The translations under genes and the position numbers were made by a program. A stretch of 64,000 bases of DNA. Source: Sulfuricystis multivorans. GTDB lineage: Bacteria > Pseudomonadota > Gammaproteobacteria > Burkholderiales > Rhodocyclaceae. The first letter of the stretch is position 1. Each line of letters begins with the position of its first letter. The notes beneath the pieces were generated by a model, which saw only the letters and a program-made list of their open reading frames with translations, was not told where the DNA came from and made no database searches. The stretch covers positions 1,302,001 to 1,366,000 of the forward strand of contig NZ_AP018718.1 of NCBI RefSeq assembly GCF_003966565.1. Reading direction: 5' to 3'. Of the stretch, positions 39,093 through 52,384 are shown piece after piece.

Positions 39093-40802
39093 TTATTGCT
39101 GATTGAGCTTGGCCTTCAGCAAGGCGCCGAGATTGGTGGTGCCGGTCGCGGCGGACGCCGATTCGGCCGAAAGCTTTTGCATCGCCTCGGCTTGCTCGGC
39201 CTGCTCCTTGGCCTTGATCGACAGGTTGATCGAACGCGACTTGCGATCGACATTGATGATCATCGCCTCGATGCTGTCGCCGACTTTCAGGTGTTGCGAC
39301 AGGTCTTCGATGCGCTCGCGCGAGAACTCGGAAGCGCGCAGATAGCCTTCGACATCACCACCGAGATCGATCACCGCGCCCTTGGCATCGACGCTCTTCA
39401 CGATGCCGCTCACCAGGCTGTTCTTGTCATGCGTGGCGATGAAGCTGGTGAAGGGGTCGCCATCGAGCTGTTTGATGCCGAGCGAAATACGTTCCTTCTC
39501 GACGTCGATCGACAGCACCACGGCCTCGACCTCGTCGCCCTTCTTGTAGTTCTGCTTGGCTTCCTCGCCGGGCAGCGACCAGGAGAGGTCGGACAGATGC
39601 ACCAGGCCGTCGATGCCGCCGGGCAAGCCGATGAAGATGCCGAAGTCGGTGATCGACTTGATCGCGCCTTTCACCTTGTCGCCCTTCTTGTGGTTCATCG
39701 CGAATTCTTCCCACGGGTTGGGCTTGCACTGCTTCATGCCCAACGAGATGCGACGGCGGTCCTCGTCGATTTCGAGGATCATCACCTCGACTTCGTCGCC
39801 GAGCTGGACGACCTTCGACGGGTGGATGTTCTTGTTGGTCCAGTCCATTTCGGAGACGTGCACCAGACCTTCGATGCCCTGTTCGATCTCGACGAAGGCG
39901 CCGTAGTCGGTGAGATTCGTCACTTTGCCGAACAGGCGCGTGCCGGCGGGGTAGCGGCGCGCGATGCCGATCCACGGATCCTCGCCCAGCTGCTTCATGC
40001 CCAAGGAAACGCGGTTTTTCTCCTGGTCGAACTTGAGCACCTTGGCGGTGACTTCATCACCGACGTTGAGCACTTCGGACGGGTGACGCACGCGCCGCCA
40101 GGCCAGATCGGTGATGTGCAGCAGGCCATCGATGCCGCCGAGATCGACGAAGGCGCCATACTCGGTGATGTTCTTGACGATGCCCTTGACGATCGTGCCT
40201 TCCTGGAGGCTTTCCAGCAGCTTCTGACGCTCTTCGCCCATGTTGGCTTCGAGCACGGCACGGCGCGAGAGTACTACGTTGTTGCGCTTGCGGTCGAGCT
40301 TGATGACCTTGAACTCGAACTCCTTGCCTTCATAAGGCGTGGTGTCCTTGACCGGACGGGTATCGACCAACGAGCCAGGCAGGAAGGCGCGGATGCCGTT
40401 GGTCATGACGGTGAGACCACCTTTGACCTTGCCGGTGATCACACCCTTGACGAGGGTGCCTTCGTTCATCGCCTTTTCGAGATCGTTCCAGGCGGCGATA
40501 CGCTTGGCCTTTTCGCGGGAAAGGCGGGTTTCGCCATAGCCGTCTTCGAGCATCTCGATGGCGACCTGGACGAAATCACCTGGCTTGACTTCGATTTCTC
40601 CACGGTCGTTCTTGAATTCCTCGACCGGGATGAAAGATTCGGATTTGAGGCCCGCGTTGACGACCACGAAATTCGGATCGACACGGACGACTTCGGCCGT
40701 GATCACTTCGCCGGCGCGCATTTCCTTGCGCGAGAGGCTTTCTTCGAACAGGGCGGCAAACGATTCGTCGGCGGGATTCACGGCAGCAGCGGTAGCAGAC
40801 AT
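39093..40802 (-). CDS. rpsA: 30S ribosomal protein S1
   Basis: 569 residues with six S1 RNA-binding repeats, as in other Gram-negative S1 proteins. It binds mRNA leaders during initiation. The repeats are recognisable from recurring [18 protein letters not shown] and [10 protein letters not shown] stretches. It lies between cmk and ihfB, the usual order. The 28-base spacer to the aroA/cmk stop suggests readthrough is possible. Confidence 0.97.
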   Translation of the reverse strand: MSATAAAVNPADESFAALFEESLSRKEMRAGEVITAEVVRVDPNFVVVNAGLKSESFIPVEEFKNDRGEIEVKPGDFVQVAIEMLEDGYGETRLSREKAKRIAAWNDLEKAMNEGTLVKGVITGKVKGGLTVMTNGIRAFLPGSLVDTRPVKDTTPYEGKEFEFKVIKLDRKRNNVVLSRRAVLEANMGEERQKLLESLQEGTIVKGIVKNITEYGAFVDLGGIDGLLHITDLAWRRVRHPSEVLNVGDEVTAKVLKFDQEKNRVSLGMKQLGEDPWIGIARRYPAGTRLFGKVTNLTDYGAFVEIEQGIEGLVHVSEMDWTNKNIHPSKVVQLGDEVEVMILEIDEDRRRISLGMKQCKPNPWEEFAMNHKKGDKVKGAIKSITDFGIFIGLPGGIDGLVHLSDLSWSLPGEEAKQNYKKGDEVEAVVLSIDVEKERISLGIKQLDGDPFTSFIATHDKNSLVSGIVKSVDAKGAVIDLGGDVEGYLRASEFSRERIEDLSQHLKVGDSIEAMIINVDRKSRSINLSIKAKEQAEQAEAMQKLSAESASAATGTTNLGALLKAKLNQQ

Positions 40803-40830
40803 AGGGTTGAAGGTTGAAGGAAAAAAACCG

Positions 40831-42813
40831 TCAGACGACGGGTGGGTTGATGAACGGCAGACGGCGACGGACGCTGTCCATCACCGCTGCCACGGCTTGG
40901 TCGATGTTCAATGACGTGGTATCCACGAGATCGGCATCGGGCAATTGCTTCAAGGGTGCGACGGGTCTTGCGGCATCGCGGGCATCCCGATCTTCGAGAT
41001 CCCTCACGATATCCTGCAAAAGGGGACGCATGTTATCAGGCATTCCCTTCTCGATCAACTGCTTATATCGTCTTTCGCCCCGCGTCTGCGCGGAGGCGGT
41101 CAAAAACACCTTGACGGGCGCGTCGGGGAACACCACCGAACCCATGTCGCGGCCGTCCGCGACCAAGCCGGGAAAGCGGCGGAAAGCGCGCTGGCGGTCG
41201 AGCAGCGCGGCGCGCACGGCAGGAAAGGCGGCGATCTTCGATGCACCATTGCCGATGGTCTCACGACGAATCGCCTCGGTCACGTCCTCACCGGAAAGGA
41301 AGATTCTGTCGTCGCGAAATTCCACCGGCAGCGTGGCGGCGATCGCTGCGACCCCGACTTCGTCGTCGAGCGAAACATCTGCCTTCAGCGCCGCAAGCGC
41401 GGTCAAGCGATAGAGCGCGCCGCTGTCGAGGAAATGAAAGCCCAACGCTTTCGCCACCCGCTGCGCCACGGTGCCCTTGCCCGAGGCCGATGGACCGTCG
41501 ATCGCGATCACCGGCGCGGCGATGCGGGCAAAGACGTCGAAATAATCCGGGAAGGTCTTTGCGACACAGCCTGGCTCCAGGATGCGCACCGGCACGCCGC
41601 CCAAGGCAACCAGCGAGAAGCACATCGCGATGCGATGGTCATCGTAGGTGGCGATCGCGACATTGGGTATCAAACTCGGCGCAGGCAAAACGGCAAGCCA
41701 ATCTGCACCCTCCTCCACCGTCGCGCCGAGCTTTCTGAGCTCGGTCGCCATCGCCGCGATGCGATCGGTCTCCTTGACGCGCCAGGAGCCGATGTTGCGC
41801 AAGGTACAGCGGCCGTCGGCAAACAGCGCCGCCACCGCGAGCGTCATCGCCGCATCGGGGATGTGGTTGAGGTCGAGGTCGAAGGCTCTCAGTCTGCCCA
41901 GTGGCCCGCCCGAGGCGGGCGCGCTGGCCTCGATCCAGTTTTCGCCCCAGACGATCCGCGCCCCCAGTGTTTCGAGCGCGTCGGCAAATTTCACATCGCC
42001 CTGGATGCTGTGGCGCCCGACGCCTTCGACGCGCACCGGACCACCGCCGATCGCGCCTGCGGCAAGAAAGTAGGAAGCGGCCGAGGCATCGCCCTCGACA
42101 TGCAAGCGCCCCGGACTGCGATAGCGCTGCTTGGCCGGTATCGTGAAGCGCCGCCAGCCATCGCGCTCGACCGTCACGCCAAAGCGCGCCATCAGGTTGA
42201 GCGTGATCTCGATGTAGGGCTTCGAGATGAGCTCGGTCGTCAGCTCGACCACCGTCGTCTCGCCCGTGAGTGGCAGCGCCATCAACAAGGCCGTGAGGAA
42301 CTGCGATGAAACATCGCCGCGCACCTTGATCGGCGCAGCGGGCCTGAGCTGCGCCGGGAAGATTTCCAGTGGCGGAAAGCCTGCGTTGCCGGCATAGCGC
42401 ACATCGCAGCCGATCTGCCGCAAACCATCGACCAGATCGCCGATCGGCCGCTCGTGCATGCGCGCCACACCCGAGAGCCTGTAATGACCGCCGGAAAGCG
42501 CCAGCACCGCGGTGAGTGGCCGGATCGCCGTGCCGGCGTTGCCCATGAACAGCTCGCCCTGTTTGACCGGAAACACGCCGCCAGCGCCACGCACCCGCCA
42601 GCAGTTCTGCCCTTTCGCCTCGAGCCCGATGCCGAGGGAAGCCAAGGCGGTAAGCATCACGCGCGTGTCGTCGGAATCGAGCAGGTCATGGATTTCCGTC
42701 GCCCCTTCGGCGAGCGCGGCCAAGAGCAGCATGCGGTTGGAGATGCTCTTCGAGCCCGGCAGCTTCACCGTGCCGGCGGCGTTCGAGAGCGGCGGGAGGT
42801 CGATGAATGCCAT
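40831..42813 (-). CDS. aroA-cmk: Fused 3-phosphoshikimate 1-carboxyvinyltransferase / cytidylate kinase
   Basis: 660 residues in one frame. Residues 1-about 435 are EPSP synthase ([30 protein letters not shown], the final [10 protein letters not shown]), the sixth shikimate step. Residues about 437-655 are CMP kinase, with P-loop GPSASGKGT (K446) and the [13 protein letters not shown] region. A stop or start between the halves is absent. The fused form is known in some beta- and gammaproteobacteria. The ATG overlaps the tyrA stop as TGATG. Confidence 0.95.
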   Translation of the reverse strand: MAFIDLPPLSNAAGTVKLPGSKSISNRMLLLAALAEGATEIHDLLDSDDTRVMLTALASLGIGLEAKGQNCWRVRGAGGVFPVKQGELFMGNAGTAIRPLTAVLALSGGHYRLSGVARMHERPIGDLVDGLRQIGCDVRYAGNAGFPPLEIFPAQLRPAAPIKVRGDVSSQFLTALLMALPLTGETTVVELTTELISKPYIEITLNLMARFGVTVERDGWRRFTIPAKQRYRSPGRLHVEGDASAASYFLAAGAIGGGPVRVEGVGRHSIQGDVKFADALETLGARIVWGENWIEASAPASGGPLGRLRAFDLDLNHIPDAAMTLAVAALFADGRCTLRNIGSWRVKETDRIAAMATELRKLGATVEEGADWLAVLPAPSLIPNVAIATYDDHRIAMCFSLVALGGVPVRILEPGCVAKTFPDYFDVFARIAAPVIAIDGPSASGKGTVAQRVAKALGFHFLDSGALYRLTALAALKADVSLDDEVGVAAIAATLPVEFRDDRIFLSGEDVTEAIRRETIGNGASKIAAFPAVRAALLDRQRAFRRFPGLVADGRDMGSVVFPDAPVKVFLTASAQTRGERRYKQLIEKGMPDNMRPLLQDIVRDLEDRDARDAARPVAPLKQLPDADLVDTTSLNIDQAVAAVMDSVRRRLPFINPPVV

Positions 42814-43700
42814 CACTCGCCCACCGGCGCTTGCGCTTCCAGCCAGGCATCCCGCCGCGCGCGAGCCGTGGCGAACATGCTTTCCAGCCCCGCACTGTCG
42901 GCGCTGGCGAGCATCACACGCGTCTTCATGAGCTCGACCATGAAGGCATCGACCTCTTTCATCAGCGCTTTGCGATTGGCGATGCAGATGTCGCGCCACA
43001 TTTCCGGATGGCTGCTGGCGATGCGCGTGAAATCGCGAAAGCCGCTGGCGGCAAAGGAAAACAGTTGATCGGCATTGTCGCGCAGCGCCAGATCATGCAC
43101 CAGCGCGAAGGCCAACAGATGCGGCAGATGGGAGACCGCCGCGAACACGCGGTCGTGCTCCTCGGGCGAGAGTTCCGAGACTTTCGCGCCGGCAAGTTCC
43201 CAGACCTTGCGAATCGCCGCCACGTCTTCGGGTCGGTTTTCGGGCAACGGGGTGAGCACGACGCGTCTTCCCAGGTAGAGATCGGCTTTCGCAGCGGCTA
43301 CTCCGCTCTTCTCGGCTCCAGCGATCGGATGGCCGGGAATGAACTGACCGATCTTGTCACCCAGCGCCTGCCGCGCTGCGGCAACGACGTCGCATTTGGT
43401 GCTGCCACCGTCGGTGACGAGAGTATCAGGCCCAAGATACGGCGCGATCGCCTGCATGACCGGCAGTATCTGGCCGACCGGCATGCCGAGGAACACCAGG
43501 TCGGCGCCCTGCAAGGCGCTTTTCCAGTCGCAGGCGATCTCGTCGATGACGCCGAGCTCCAGCGCCCGCTCCAGCGACGCGCGGCTGCGGCCCAGGCCGA
43601 CGATATGCGGGCAATCGTGCCGTCCCGCCAGCGCCGACTTGATACTCAAGGCAAACGAGCCACCGATCAGACCGACGCCGCAAATGACGAGCTTGCCCAT
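42813..43700 (-). CDS. tyrA: Prephenate dehydrogenase
   Basis: 295 residues, monofunctional TyrA without chorismate mutase or ACT domain. It decarboxylates prephenate to 4-hydroxyphenylpyruvate. The N-terminal [16 protein letters not shown] is the NAD site and [15 protein letters not shown] is the prephenate region. It is between hisC and aroA-cmk with one-base TGATG overlaps on both sides, so translation is coupled. Confidence 0.93.
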   Translation of the reverse strand: MGKLVICGVGLIGGSFALSIKSALAGRHDCPHIVGLGRSRASLERALELGVIDEIACDWKSALQGADLVFLGMPVGQILPVMQAIAPYLGPDTLVTDGGSTKCDVVAAARQALGDKIGQFIPGHPIAGAEKSGVAAAKADLYLGRRVVLTPLPENRPEDVAAIRKVWELAGAKVSELSPEEHDRVFAAVSHLPHLLAFALVHDLALRDNADQLFSFAASGFRDFTRIASSHPEMWRDICIANRKALMKEVDAFMVELMKTRVMLASADSAGLESMFATARARRDAWLEAQAPVGE

Positions 43701-44788
43701 CAGAGACTCTTCTCCAGCGCTTCGAGAAAGCGCAGGTTTTCGCTTTCCAGGCCGATCGTCACACGCAGATGATTCGGCAAACCATAGCCGCCGATCGGCC
43801 GCACGATCACGCCCTGTTTCAGGAGTTTTTGGTTGACCGCCGCGCCATCGGGCACGGCGAAGGTGACGAAATTACCGTGCGAGGGAATGTGCTCCAGCCC
43901 CAGGCGTTTGAGGCCGGCGACGATCTGCTCCATACCGCGACGGTTGAGCTGATAGCTCTCGGCGACGAACAAGTGGTCGTCGAGCGCCGCGGCTGCGGCC
44001 GCAATGGCGAGATTGTTGACATTGAAGGGCTGACGCACCCGGTTCATCAGGTCGGCAATCTCGGCTGAAGCCACCGCGAAGCCGACACGCAAGCCCGCCA
44101 GACCATAGATCTTCGAGAAAGTGCGGGTAACGATCAGGTTCGGAAAATCCTTGATCCAAGCCACGGTATCGACGCGCTCGGCCGGCGGCAGGTACTCGTT
44201 GTAGGCTTCATCCAGCACCACTGCGACATCGGCCGGCACCTGGGCGATGAATTCGCGCACTTGCGGATAGGGCAGGAAATTGCCGGTAGGGTTGTTCGGA
44301 TTGGCGATCCAGACCACGCGCGTGTCAGGTCGGATCGCCGCCTGCATCGCCGTAAGATCGTGGCCATAGTGTTTCGCCGGGGTCACGATGCATTCGGCGC
44401 CAGTGGCCATCGTCGCCAGTGGATAGACGGCGAAGGCATGCTCCGAGAACACGGCCGAGCGTCCCGGCGCAAGGAAGACCCGCGCGGCCAGATCGAGCAC
44501 GTCGTTCGAGCCATTGCCGAGCACGATCTGTTGCTGGGCGACGCCCAAATCCTGAGCGAGCTTCGCGATGAGCTCGAACTGATCGGGATAACGCTCGACT
44601 CCTGCCAGGGCCTTCTCGACCGCGGCGCGCGCCTTCGGACTCATGCCCAAAGGATTTTCGTTCGAGGCCAGCTTGACGATCTTGTCGACGGCCAGGCCCA
44701 TCTCGCGGGCGAGTTCGGTGATCGGTTTGCCGGGCACGTAAGGGGAAATCTTGCGGACGTAGGGCAGTGACTGATCGAAGATGCTCAT
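43700..44788 (-). CDS. hisC: Histidinol-phosphate aminotransferase
   Basis: 362 residues, class I/II aminotransferase. The PLP lysine lies in TRTFSKIYGLAGLRVGF, and NPNNPTG is present. It acts in histidine synthesis and, in this genomic setting, probably also as an aromatic aminotransferase completing Phe and Tyr synthesis; the latter is inference from gene context. Eighteen bases follow the pheA stop. Confidence 0.92.
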   Translation of the reverse strand: MSIFDQSLPYVRKISPYVPGKPITELAREMGLAVDKIVKLASNENPLGMSPKARAAVEKALAGVERYPDQFELIAKLAQDLGVAQQQIVLGNGSNDVLDLAARVFLAPGRSAVFSEHAFAVYPLATMATGAECIVTPAKHYGHDLTAMQAAIRPDTRVVWIANPNNPTGNFLPYPQVREFIAQVPADVAVVLDEAYNEYLPPAERVDTVAWIKDFPNLIVTRTFSKIYGLAGLRVGFAVASAEIADLMNRVRQPFNVNNLAIAAAAAALDDHLFVAESYQLNRRGMEQIVAGLKRLGLEHIPSHGNFVTFAVPDGAAVNQKLLKQGVIVRPIGGYGLPNHLRVTIGLESENLRFLEALEKSL

Positions 44789-44806
44789 GAATGAATGACT
44801 ACGCTC

Positions 44807-45889
44807 TCAGTTGGCGGCTTTGGGGTAGGAACCGAGTTCTTTGAGGAAGCCGACGCAGCCCTTCAGCTCTTCGAGCGCGGCGGCGACGTTCGCATCGCTG
44901 CGATGGCCTTCGACATCGATGAAAAACACATATTCCCAGCGTGAATTGCCGAAGCCGCGCGCCGGCCGCGACTCGAAGCGCGACATCGAAACGGCGTGGT
45001 TCTTCAGTGGCGTGAGCAGGTCGTGCACCGCGCCGGGCTTGTTCTGCGCCGAACAGACGAAGGAGGTCTTGTCATTGCCCGAAGGCCCGGCGTCGTGCGT
45101 GGCGAGCACGACGAAGCGCGTGGTGTTGTTCGGATCGTCTTCGATGTTGGCGGCGAGGATGTTCAGATCGTAAAGACGCGCCGCCGCTTCGCCGGCGATC
45201 GCACAGGCTTCGACGTCTCCGGCCGCCAGACGGGCGGCCTCGGCATTGCTCGCTACCGGCACGCGCGGCAGATGGGGCAGGTTGCGGTTCAACCACTCGT
45301 GGCACTGGGCGAGCGACTGGGCGTGGGAATAGAGCTTTTTCACCGCATCGAGCGAGGCGGCCTTGCTCATCAGATTCTGATGGATGCGTAGATTCACCTC
45401 GCCGCAGATCATCAACGGCGAAACGAGCATCTGATCCAGCGTGCGGCCGACCGAGCCTTCGGTCGAATTCTCGATCGGCACGACGCCGTAATCGGCCTGC
45501 CCCGCCTCGACGGCGCGGAACACGTCGTCGATGGTGAGAAACGGTGTGAAGGTCGGTGCCGAGCCGAAATGCTTCTTCGCCGCCGATTCCGTGAAAGTGC
45601 CGGCCGGGCCGAAATAGGCGATTTTGAGCGGCTGCTCGAGGGCGAGACAAGCCGACATGATCTCGCGGAAGATCGTGCGTACGGCCGCCTCCGGCAGCGG
45701 GCCGGGATTCATTGCAGCGATGCGGCGCAACACCTGCGCCTCGCGCTCGGGGCGATAGAGGTTGCCGTGCTTGATTTCGCCAACCTTCTGAGCCAACTTC
45801 CCGCGGTCGGAGATCAGGCGCAGCACTTCATCATCGATCGCATCGATGCGCTCCCGTAAGCGGGCGAGCTCTTCGGCTGGATCGACCAT
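44807..45889 (-). CDS. pheA: Bifunctional chorismate mutase / prephenate dehydratase
   Basis: 360 residues. Chorismate mutase (about 5-90: LRERIDAIDDEVLRLISDRG), prephenate dehydratase (about 95-275: YFGPAGTFTESAAKKHFG, PIENSTEGSVGRTLD) and a C-terminal ACT domain (about 285-355: KPGAVHDLLTPLKNHAVSMS, ESRP). The ESRP motif implies feedback by phenylalanine. The start at 45889 overlaps the serA stop as TGATG; the long open frame upstream is a shadow of serA. Confidence 0.95.
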   Translation of the reverse strand: MVDPAEELARLRERIDAIDDEVLRLISDRGKLAQKVGEIKHGNLYRPEREAQVLRRIAAMNPGPLPEAAVRTIFREIMSACLALEQPLKIAYFGPAGTFTESAAKKHFGSAPTFTPFLTIDDVFRAVEAGQADYGVVPIENSTEGSVGRTLDQMLVSPLMICGEVNLRIHQNLMSKAASLDAVKKLYSHAQSLAQCHEWLNRNLPHLPRVPVASNAEAARLAAGDVEACAIAGEAAARLYDLNILAANIEDDPNNTTRFVVLATHDAGPSGNDKTSFVCSAQNKPGAVHDLLTPLKNHAVSMSRFESRPARGFGNSRWEYVFFIDVEGHRSDANVAAALEELKGCVGFLKELGSYPKAAN

Positions 45890-47070
45890 CAATGTTCCTG
45901 CGGCAGATAACGCACCGCCAGCACGCCGTCGATCTTGGCGATCGCATCGATCACCGTCTGCGGCACCGGGCTGTCGACATCGACGAGCGTGTAGGCGATA
46001 TCCCGCTTCGACTTGTTCATCATGTTGTGGATGTTCAATCCGGCCCCGGCAAGCACTGCGGTGATTTGCCCCACCATGTTCGGCACGTTGGCGTTGGCGA
46101 TCGCGATGCGAAAGGCCGATTCGCGCGGCATCACCACGTTGGGAAAGTTCACCGCATTGACGATGTTGCCATCGATCAGATAGTCGCGCACCTGGTCGGC
46201 GACCATGATCGCGCAGTTTTCCTCGGCCTCGCGCGTCGAGGCGCCCAGGTGGGGCAAAGCGATGACCTGCGGATGAGTATTGACGCGCGGGCTCGGGAAG
46301 TCGCACACGTAGCAGGCCAGGTGCTTCGCTTCCAGTGCCGAAAGCACCGCCGCCTCATCGACGACACCGTCGCGAGCGAAATTGAGCAGCACGGCGCCAT
46401 GCTTCATCAGCGCGATGCGCTCGGCATCGATCATCTTCTTCGTCGCATCGATGAGCGGCACATGCAGTGTGACGAAATGGCTGCCCTTCAATACTTCGGC
46501 AAGCGAATTGGCCTTTTTCACCTGCGCAGGCAGGCTCCAGGCCGCATCGACGGTGATCTCGGGGTCGAAACCGATCACCTGCATGCCGAGCTTGATCGCC
46601 GCATCGGCGACCAGACAGCCGATCTTGCCCAGACCGATCACGCCGAGGGTATGGCCGGAAAGCTCGAAGCCCGCATAGGCCTTCTTGCCGGATTCGACCT
46701 TCTTCTCCATCTCGGGATCGTTAGGATCGAGCGCGGCGACGAAGCGCAGCGCCGCCGGCAGGTTTCGCGCCGCCATCAGCATGCCGGCGAGCACCAGTTC
46801 CTTGACCGCGTTGGCATTGGCTCCTGGCGCGTTGAACACCGGCACGCCGCGCTGGCTCAGCGCGGCGACCGGGATGTTGTTGGTGCCCGAACCGGCGCGG
46901 CCGATCGCCAGCACGGATTTGGCAATCTCGACACTATGCAGATCGGCCGAACGCAGCAGGATCGCATCCGGCGCAGCGATTTCCTTGGCGCAGACGAAAC
47001 GCTCGCCCAGGCGCTTGAGGCCATTTTGCGAGACATTGTTGAGGACGAGGACCTTGAACGGCTCAGCCAT
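45889..47070 (-). CDS. serA: D-3-phosphoglycerate dehydrogenase
   Basis: 393 residues. It oxidises 3-phosphoglycerate, the first step of serine synthesis. [17 protein letters not shown] is the NAD site and the catalytic His is in [17 protein letters not shown]-terminal ACT-like regulatory domain (about 320-393) has [20 protein letters not shown]. It overlaps the serC stop by eight bases and the pheA start by one. Confidence 0.94.
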   Translation of the reverse strand: MAEPFKVLVLNNVSQNGLKRLGERFVCAKEIAAPDAILLRSADLHSVEIAKSVLAIGRAGSGTNNIPVAALSQRGVPVFNAPGANANAVKELVLAGMLMAARNLPAALRFVAALDPNDPEMEKKVESGKKAYAGFELSGHTLGVIGLGKIGCLVADAAIKLGMQVIGFDPEITVDAAWSLPAQVKKANSLAEVLKGSHFVTLHVPLIDATKKMIDAERIALMKHGAVLLNFARDGVVDEAAVLSALEAKHLACYVCDFPSPRVNTHPQVIALPHLGASTREAEENCAIMVADQVRDYLIDGNIVNAVNFPNVVMPRESAFRIAIANANVPNMVGQITAVLAGAGLNIHNMMNKSKRDIAYTLVDVDSPVPQTVIDAIAKIDGVLAVRYLPQEH

Positions 47071-48145
47071 GATTCTTCTCGAACTCGCGCATGTATTCGA
47101 CGAGAGCTTCGACGCCGGCCTTGGGCATCGCGTTGTAGATCGAGGCGCGCATGCCGCCGACCGAGCGGTGACCTTTGAGCTGCACCAGGCCGCGTGCCTT
47201 GGCGCCCTTGAGGAACTCGTCGTCGAGCGCGGCGTCCCTCAACGTGAAAGGAATATTCATCCGCGAACGATCTTGTCTGCGCACCGGGTTGCGGTAGAAC
47301 TCGGTGGAATCGAGGTAGTCGTAGAGGAGCTTCGCCTTTTCGATGTTTTTCTGTTCCATCGCCGCCACCCCGCCGTTTTTCTTCAGCCACTGGAACACCA
47401 GGCCAGCGATGTAGATCGCATAGGTGGGCGGTGTGTTGTACATCGACTCGGCATCGACATGGGTCTTGTAGTCGAGCATCGCCGAAGGCGCCGGCTGCGC
47501 CTTGCCGACCAGATCCTCGCGGACGATGACGATGGTCAGCCCCGCCGGGCCGATGTTCTTCTGCGCGCCGGCGTAGATCAGGCCGTATTTGCTGACGTCG
47601 ATCGGCCTCGACAGGATGTTCGAGGACATGTCGCAGACGAGCGGCACGTCGCCGGTATCGGGTGTCCAGTGAAACTCGACGCCGCCGATGGTCTCGTTGG
47701 CCGTGTAATGCACATAGGCGGCATCCCTGGAAAGCTTCCAGTCGGCCTGCGCCGGCGCATAAGTGAAGCCCTCGTCTTCGCTGCTGGCGACGACATTGAC
47801 GGTGCAAAAGTTCCTGGCCGCCTTGATCGCCTTCTTCGCCCATTCGCCGGTATGCACGTAGTCGGCCACCGACCGGCCGGCAAGCAGGTTCATCGGCACC
47901 ATCTCGAACTGCAGGGAGGCGCCGCCTTGCAAAAACAACACCTTGTAATTCGCCGGAATGGCCAGCAGCTCCCGGAGGTCGGCCTCGGCCTGGGCGGCAA
48001 TGCTCATGAACTCCTTGCCGCGGTGGCTCATCTCCATCACCGACATGCCGGCGCCATGCCAGTCGAGCATCTCCGCGGCGGCCTGCTGGAGGACTTCTTC
48101 GGGCAGCGCGGCCGGGCCGGCGCTGAAGTTGAATACGCGTGCCAT
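47063..48145 (-). CDS. serC: Phosphoserine aminotransferase
   Basis: 360 residues, PLP enzyme, second step of serine synthesis and used in pyridoxine synthesis. It starts [20 protein letters not shown] and the PLP lysine is in [19 protein letters not shown]. It begins three bases after the gyrA stop and overlaps serA, the standard betaproteobacterial gyrA-serC-serA-pheA order. Confidence 0.96.
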   Translation of the reverse strand: MARVFNFSAGPAALPEEVLQQAAAEMLDWHGAGMSVMEMSHRGKEFMSIAAQAEADLRELLAIPANYKVLFLQGGASLQFEMVPMNLLAGRSVADYVHTGEWAKKAIKAARNFCTVNVVASSEDEGFTYAPAQADWKLSRDAAYVHYTANETIGGVEFHWTPDTGDVPLVCDMSSNILSRPIDVSKYGLIYAGAQKNIGPAGLTIVIVREDLVGKAQPAPSAMLDYKTHVDAESMYNTPPTYAIYIAGLVFQWLKKNGGVAAMEQKNIEKAKLLYDYLDSTEFYRNPVRRQDRSRMNIPFTLRDAALDDEFLKGAKARGLVQLKGHRSVGGMRASIYNAMPKAGVEALVEYMREFEKNHG

Positions 48146-48148
48146 TGC

Positions 48149-50692
<2,544 letters not shown>

Positions 50693-50748
50693 TTGATCTG
50701 GTTTTGGGAGCCAGCCCCGCAGGGCTTTGAAAAGTTTAAAATCTTAGC

Positions 50749-52095
50749 ATGAATACCTTCCGGGATTCCTCACCACCACTGGAAATCGATCAGCTGATCG
50801 ATGCACGCTGGATCGCCCCGGTCGAGCCGGAAAATCTCCTGCTCGAACACCATAGTCTGGCGATCCATCAGGGCCGGATCGTTGCACTGCTGCCGACGGC
50901 TGAAGCCCAGCGGCGCTACGCGCCACGCGAGCATTTCGCGCTCAGCGAGCATCTCCTGCTGCCGGGTTTCGTCAACCTGCACACCCATGCCGCGATGACG
51001 CTGCTGCGTGGTTTTGCCGACGACATGCCGTTGATGCGCTGGCTCACCGAGCGCATCTGGCCGGCGGAACAACGCCATGTCGCGCCGGAATTCGTCCGCG
51101 ACGGCACCTTGCTCGCCTGCTGGGAGATGCTCCGGGGAGGCATCACCTGTTTCAACGACATGTATTTCTTTCCGCATGCCGCCGCCGAAGCCGCCTTGGC
51201 GGCCGGCATGCGCGCCGCACTGGGCATCACCGTGTTCGAATTTCCCAGCGCCTACGGCAGCGATGCCGAGGATTATCTGGCCAAGGGCCTGGAAACGCGC
51301 GATGCCCTTGCTGACGAGCCGCTGATTTCCTTCTGTCTCGCGCCGCACGCGCCCTACACCGTCGCCGACAAGACCTTCGAGCGTGTCGCGGTGCTCGCTG
51401 ACCAGCTGGAAGCACCGATTCACATCCATGTCCATGAAACCGAAGAGGAAATCGCCGACAGCCTCAAGGAGCATGGTGTCCGCCCCCTCGAGCGCCTCGA
51501 ACGTCTCGGTCTGCTGGGCCCGCAGCTGATCGCCGTCCATGCCGTGCATCTTTCGGATGCCGAAATCGACTTGTTGGTGGATCATGGCAGCCATGTCGTC
51601 CATTGTCCGACCTCGAACATGAAGCTCGCCAGCGGCCTGGCACCGGTCAGCGCATTGCTGGCGAAAGGCGTCGGCGTCGGCCTGGGCAGCGATGGAGCCG
51701 CGAGCAACAACCGGCTCGACCTAATGCAGGAGATGCGCCATGCCGCCTTGCTCGCCAAACTGGGCAGCCGGGATGCGGCTGCGCTGCCTGCACATCAGGC
51801 ATTGCGGCTGGCCACGTTGGCCGGCGCGCGGGCGCTCGGCCTCGACGACGAGATCGGCTCGCTGCTGCCTGGCAAGGCGGCCGACCTATGCGCACTGCGC
51901 CTGGACGATTGGGCACTGCAACCCTGCTACGATCCGGTCTCCCACCTCGTCTATGTGGCCGGCCGGGAACAGATCACCCATGTCTGGGTCGCGGGCAAGT
52001 TGCGCATAAAAGACACTCGCGCCGTCGGCCTCGACCTTGACTCGCTCCAGGCAAAATGCAGAGTATGGAATAGTGTTATCATTGGTCACCGTTAG
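50749..52095 (+). CDS. mtaD: Amidohydrolase, 5-methylthioadenosine/S-adenosylhomocysteine deaminase-like (TRZ/ATZ)
   Basis: 448 residues. Metal motifs are present: FVNLHTHAAMTLLRG (HxH), HAPYTV, HIHVHETEEE, and GSDGAASNNRLDL with the catalytic Asp. This TRZ/ATZ group includes methylthioadenosine/SAH deaminases and other aminohydrolases, so the exact substrate is uncertain. The ATG has no Shine-Dalgarno-like sequence; an A/T-rich AAGTTTAAAATC precedes it. In many betaproteobacteria this gene precedes ubiG, as here apart from the inserted MITE and an OmpA gene. Confidence 0.85.
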   Translation: MNTFRDSSPPLEIDQLIDARWIAPVEPENLLLEHHSLAIHQGRIVALLPTAEAQRRYAPREHFALSEHLLLPGFVNLHTHAAMTLLRGFADDMPLMRWLTERIWPAEQRHVAPEFVRDGTLLACWEMLRGGITCFNDMYFFPHAAAEAALAAGMRAALGITVFEFPSAYGSDAEDYLAKGLETRDALADEPLISFCLAPHAPYTVADKTFERVAVLADQLEAPIHIHVHETEEEIADSLKEHGVRPLERLERLGLLGPQLIAVHAVHLSDAEIDLLVDHGSHVVHCPTSNMKLASGLAPVSALLAKGVGVGLGSDGAASNNRLDLMQEMRHAALLAKLGSRDAAALPAHQALRLATLAGARALGLDDEIGSLLPGKAADLCALRLDDWALQPCYDPVSHLVYVAGREQITHVWVAGKLRIKDTRAVGLDLDSLQAKCRVWNSVIIGHR

Positions 52096-52116
52096 CCGCA
52101 GAGTAATGCGGAGTGA

Positions 52117-52120
52117 CTAA
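52117..52120. repeat. CTAA target duplication, left of MITE copy 1
   Basis: CTAA is repeated at 52327-52330 immediately after the element. The four-base YTAR-type target fits IS5-group transposition. Confidence 0.7.
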
Positions 52121-52326
52121 CAGGCCGTTGAAAAACGTCACGAGGATGGCCAGATGCAAGGCGTTTGGTGCGCAGCGACCGAAGCCTATCAAATAGATAG
52201 GCGAGGGAGCGACAACGAAGTTGCGGCGAAGGTTCACTTTGGCTTTGCCGAGGTTGAGCGAAGCGGCCGAAGCCAACACCGCGCAACGCGGAAGAACGCC
52301 CACCGCAGTAGTTTTTCAACGGCCTG
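52121..52326. mobile_element. MITE copy 1, 206 bp
   Basis: Perfect 16-base terminal inverted repeats (CAGGCCGTTGAAAAAC and its complement) and CTAA duplications bound a non-coding core. It is nearly identical, in opposite orientation, to the element at 61579-61784, and its ends match the IS5/IS1182-type element at 61831-63150. A 74-codon frame inside is an artefact of the repeat. It lies between mtaD and the OmpA gene and may supply or block transcription there. Confidence 0.9.
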
Positions 52327-52384
52327 CTAAGGCACGACACTCACAGGGATTCTCTTTCAACAACTCAAAGTTAGGGAAAAAAAC

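Noticed and set aside
52079-52303. 74-codon frame in MITE copy 1, and its 79-codon partner at 61602-61841 in copy 2
   Set aside because: Both are the same repeat read in one frame; codons extend into unrelated flanks and there is no ribosome site.
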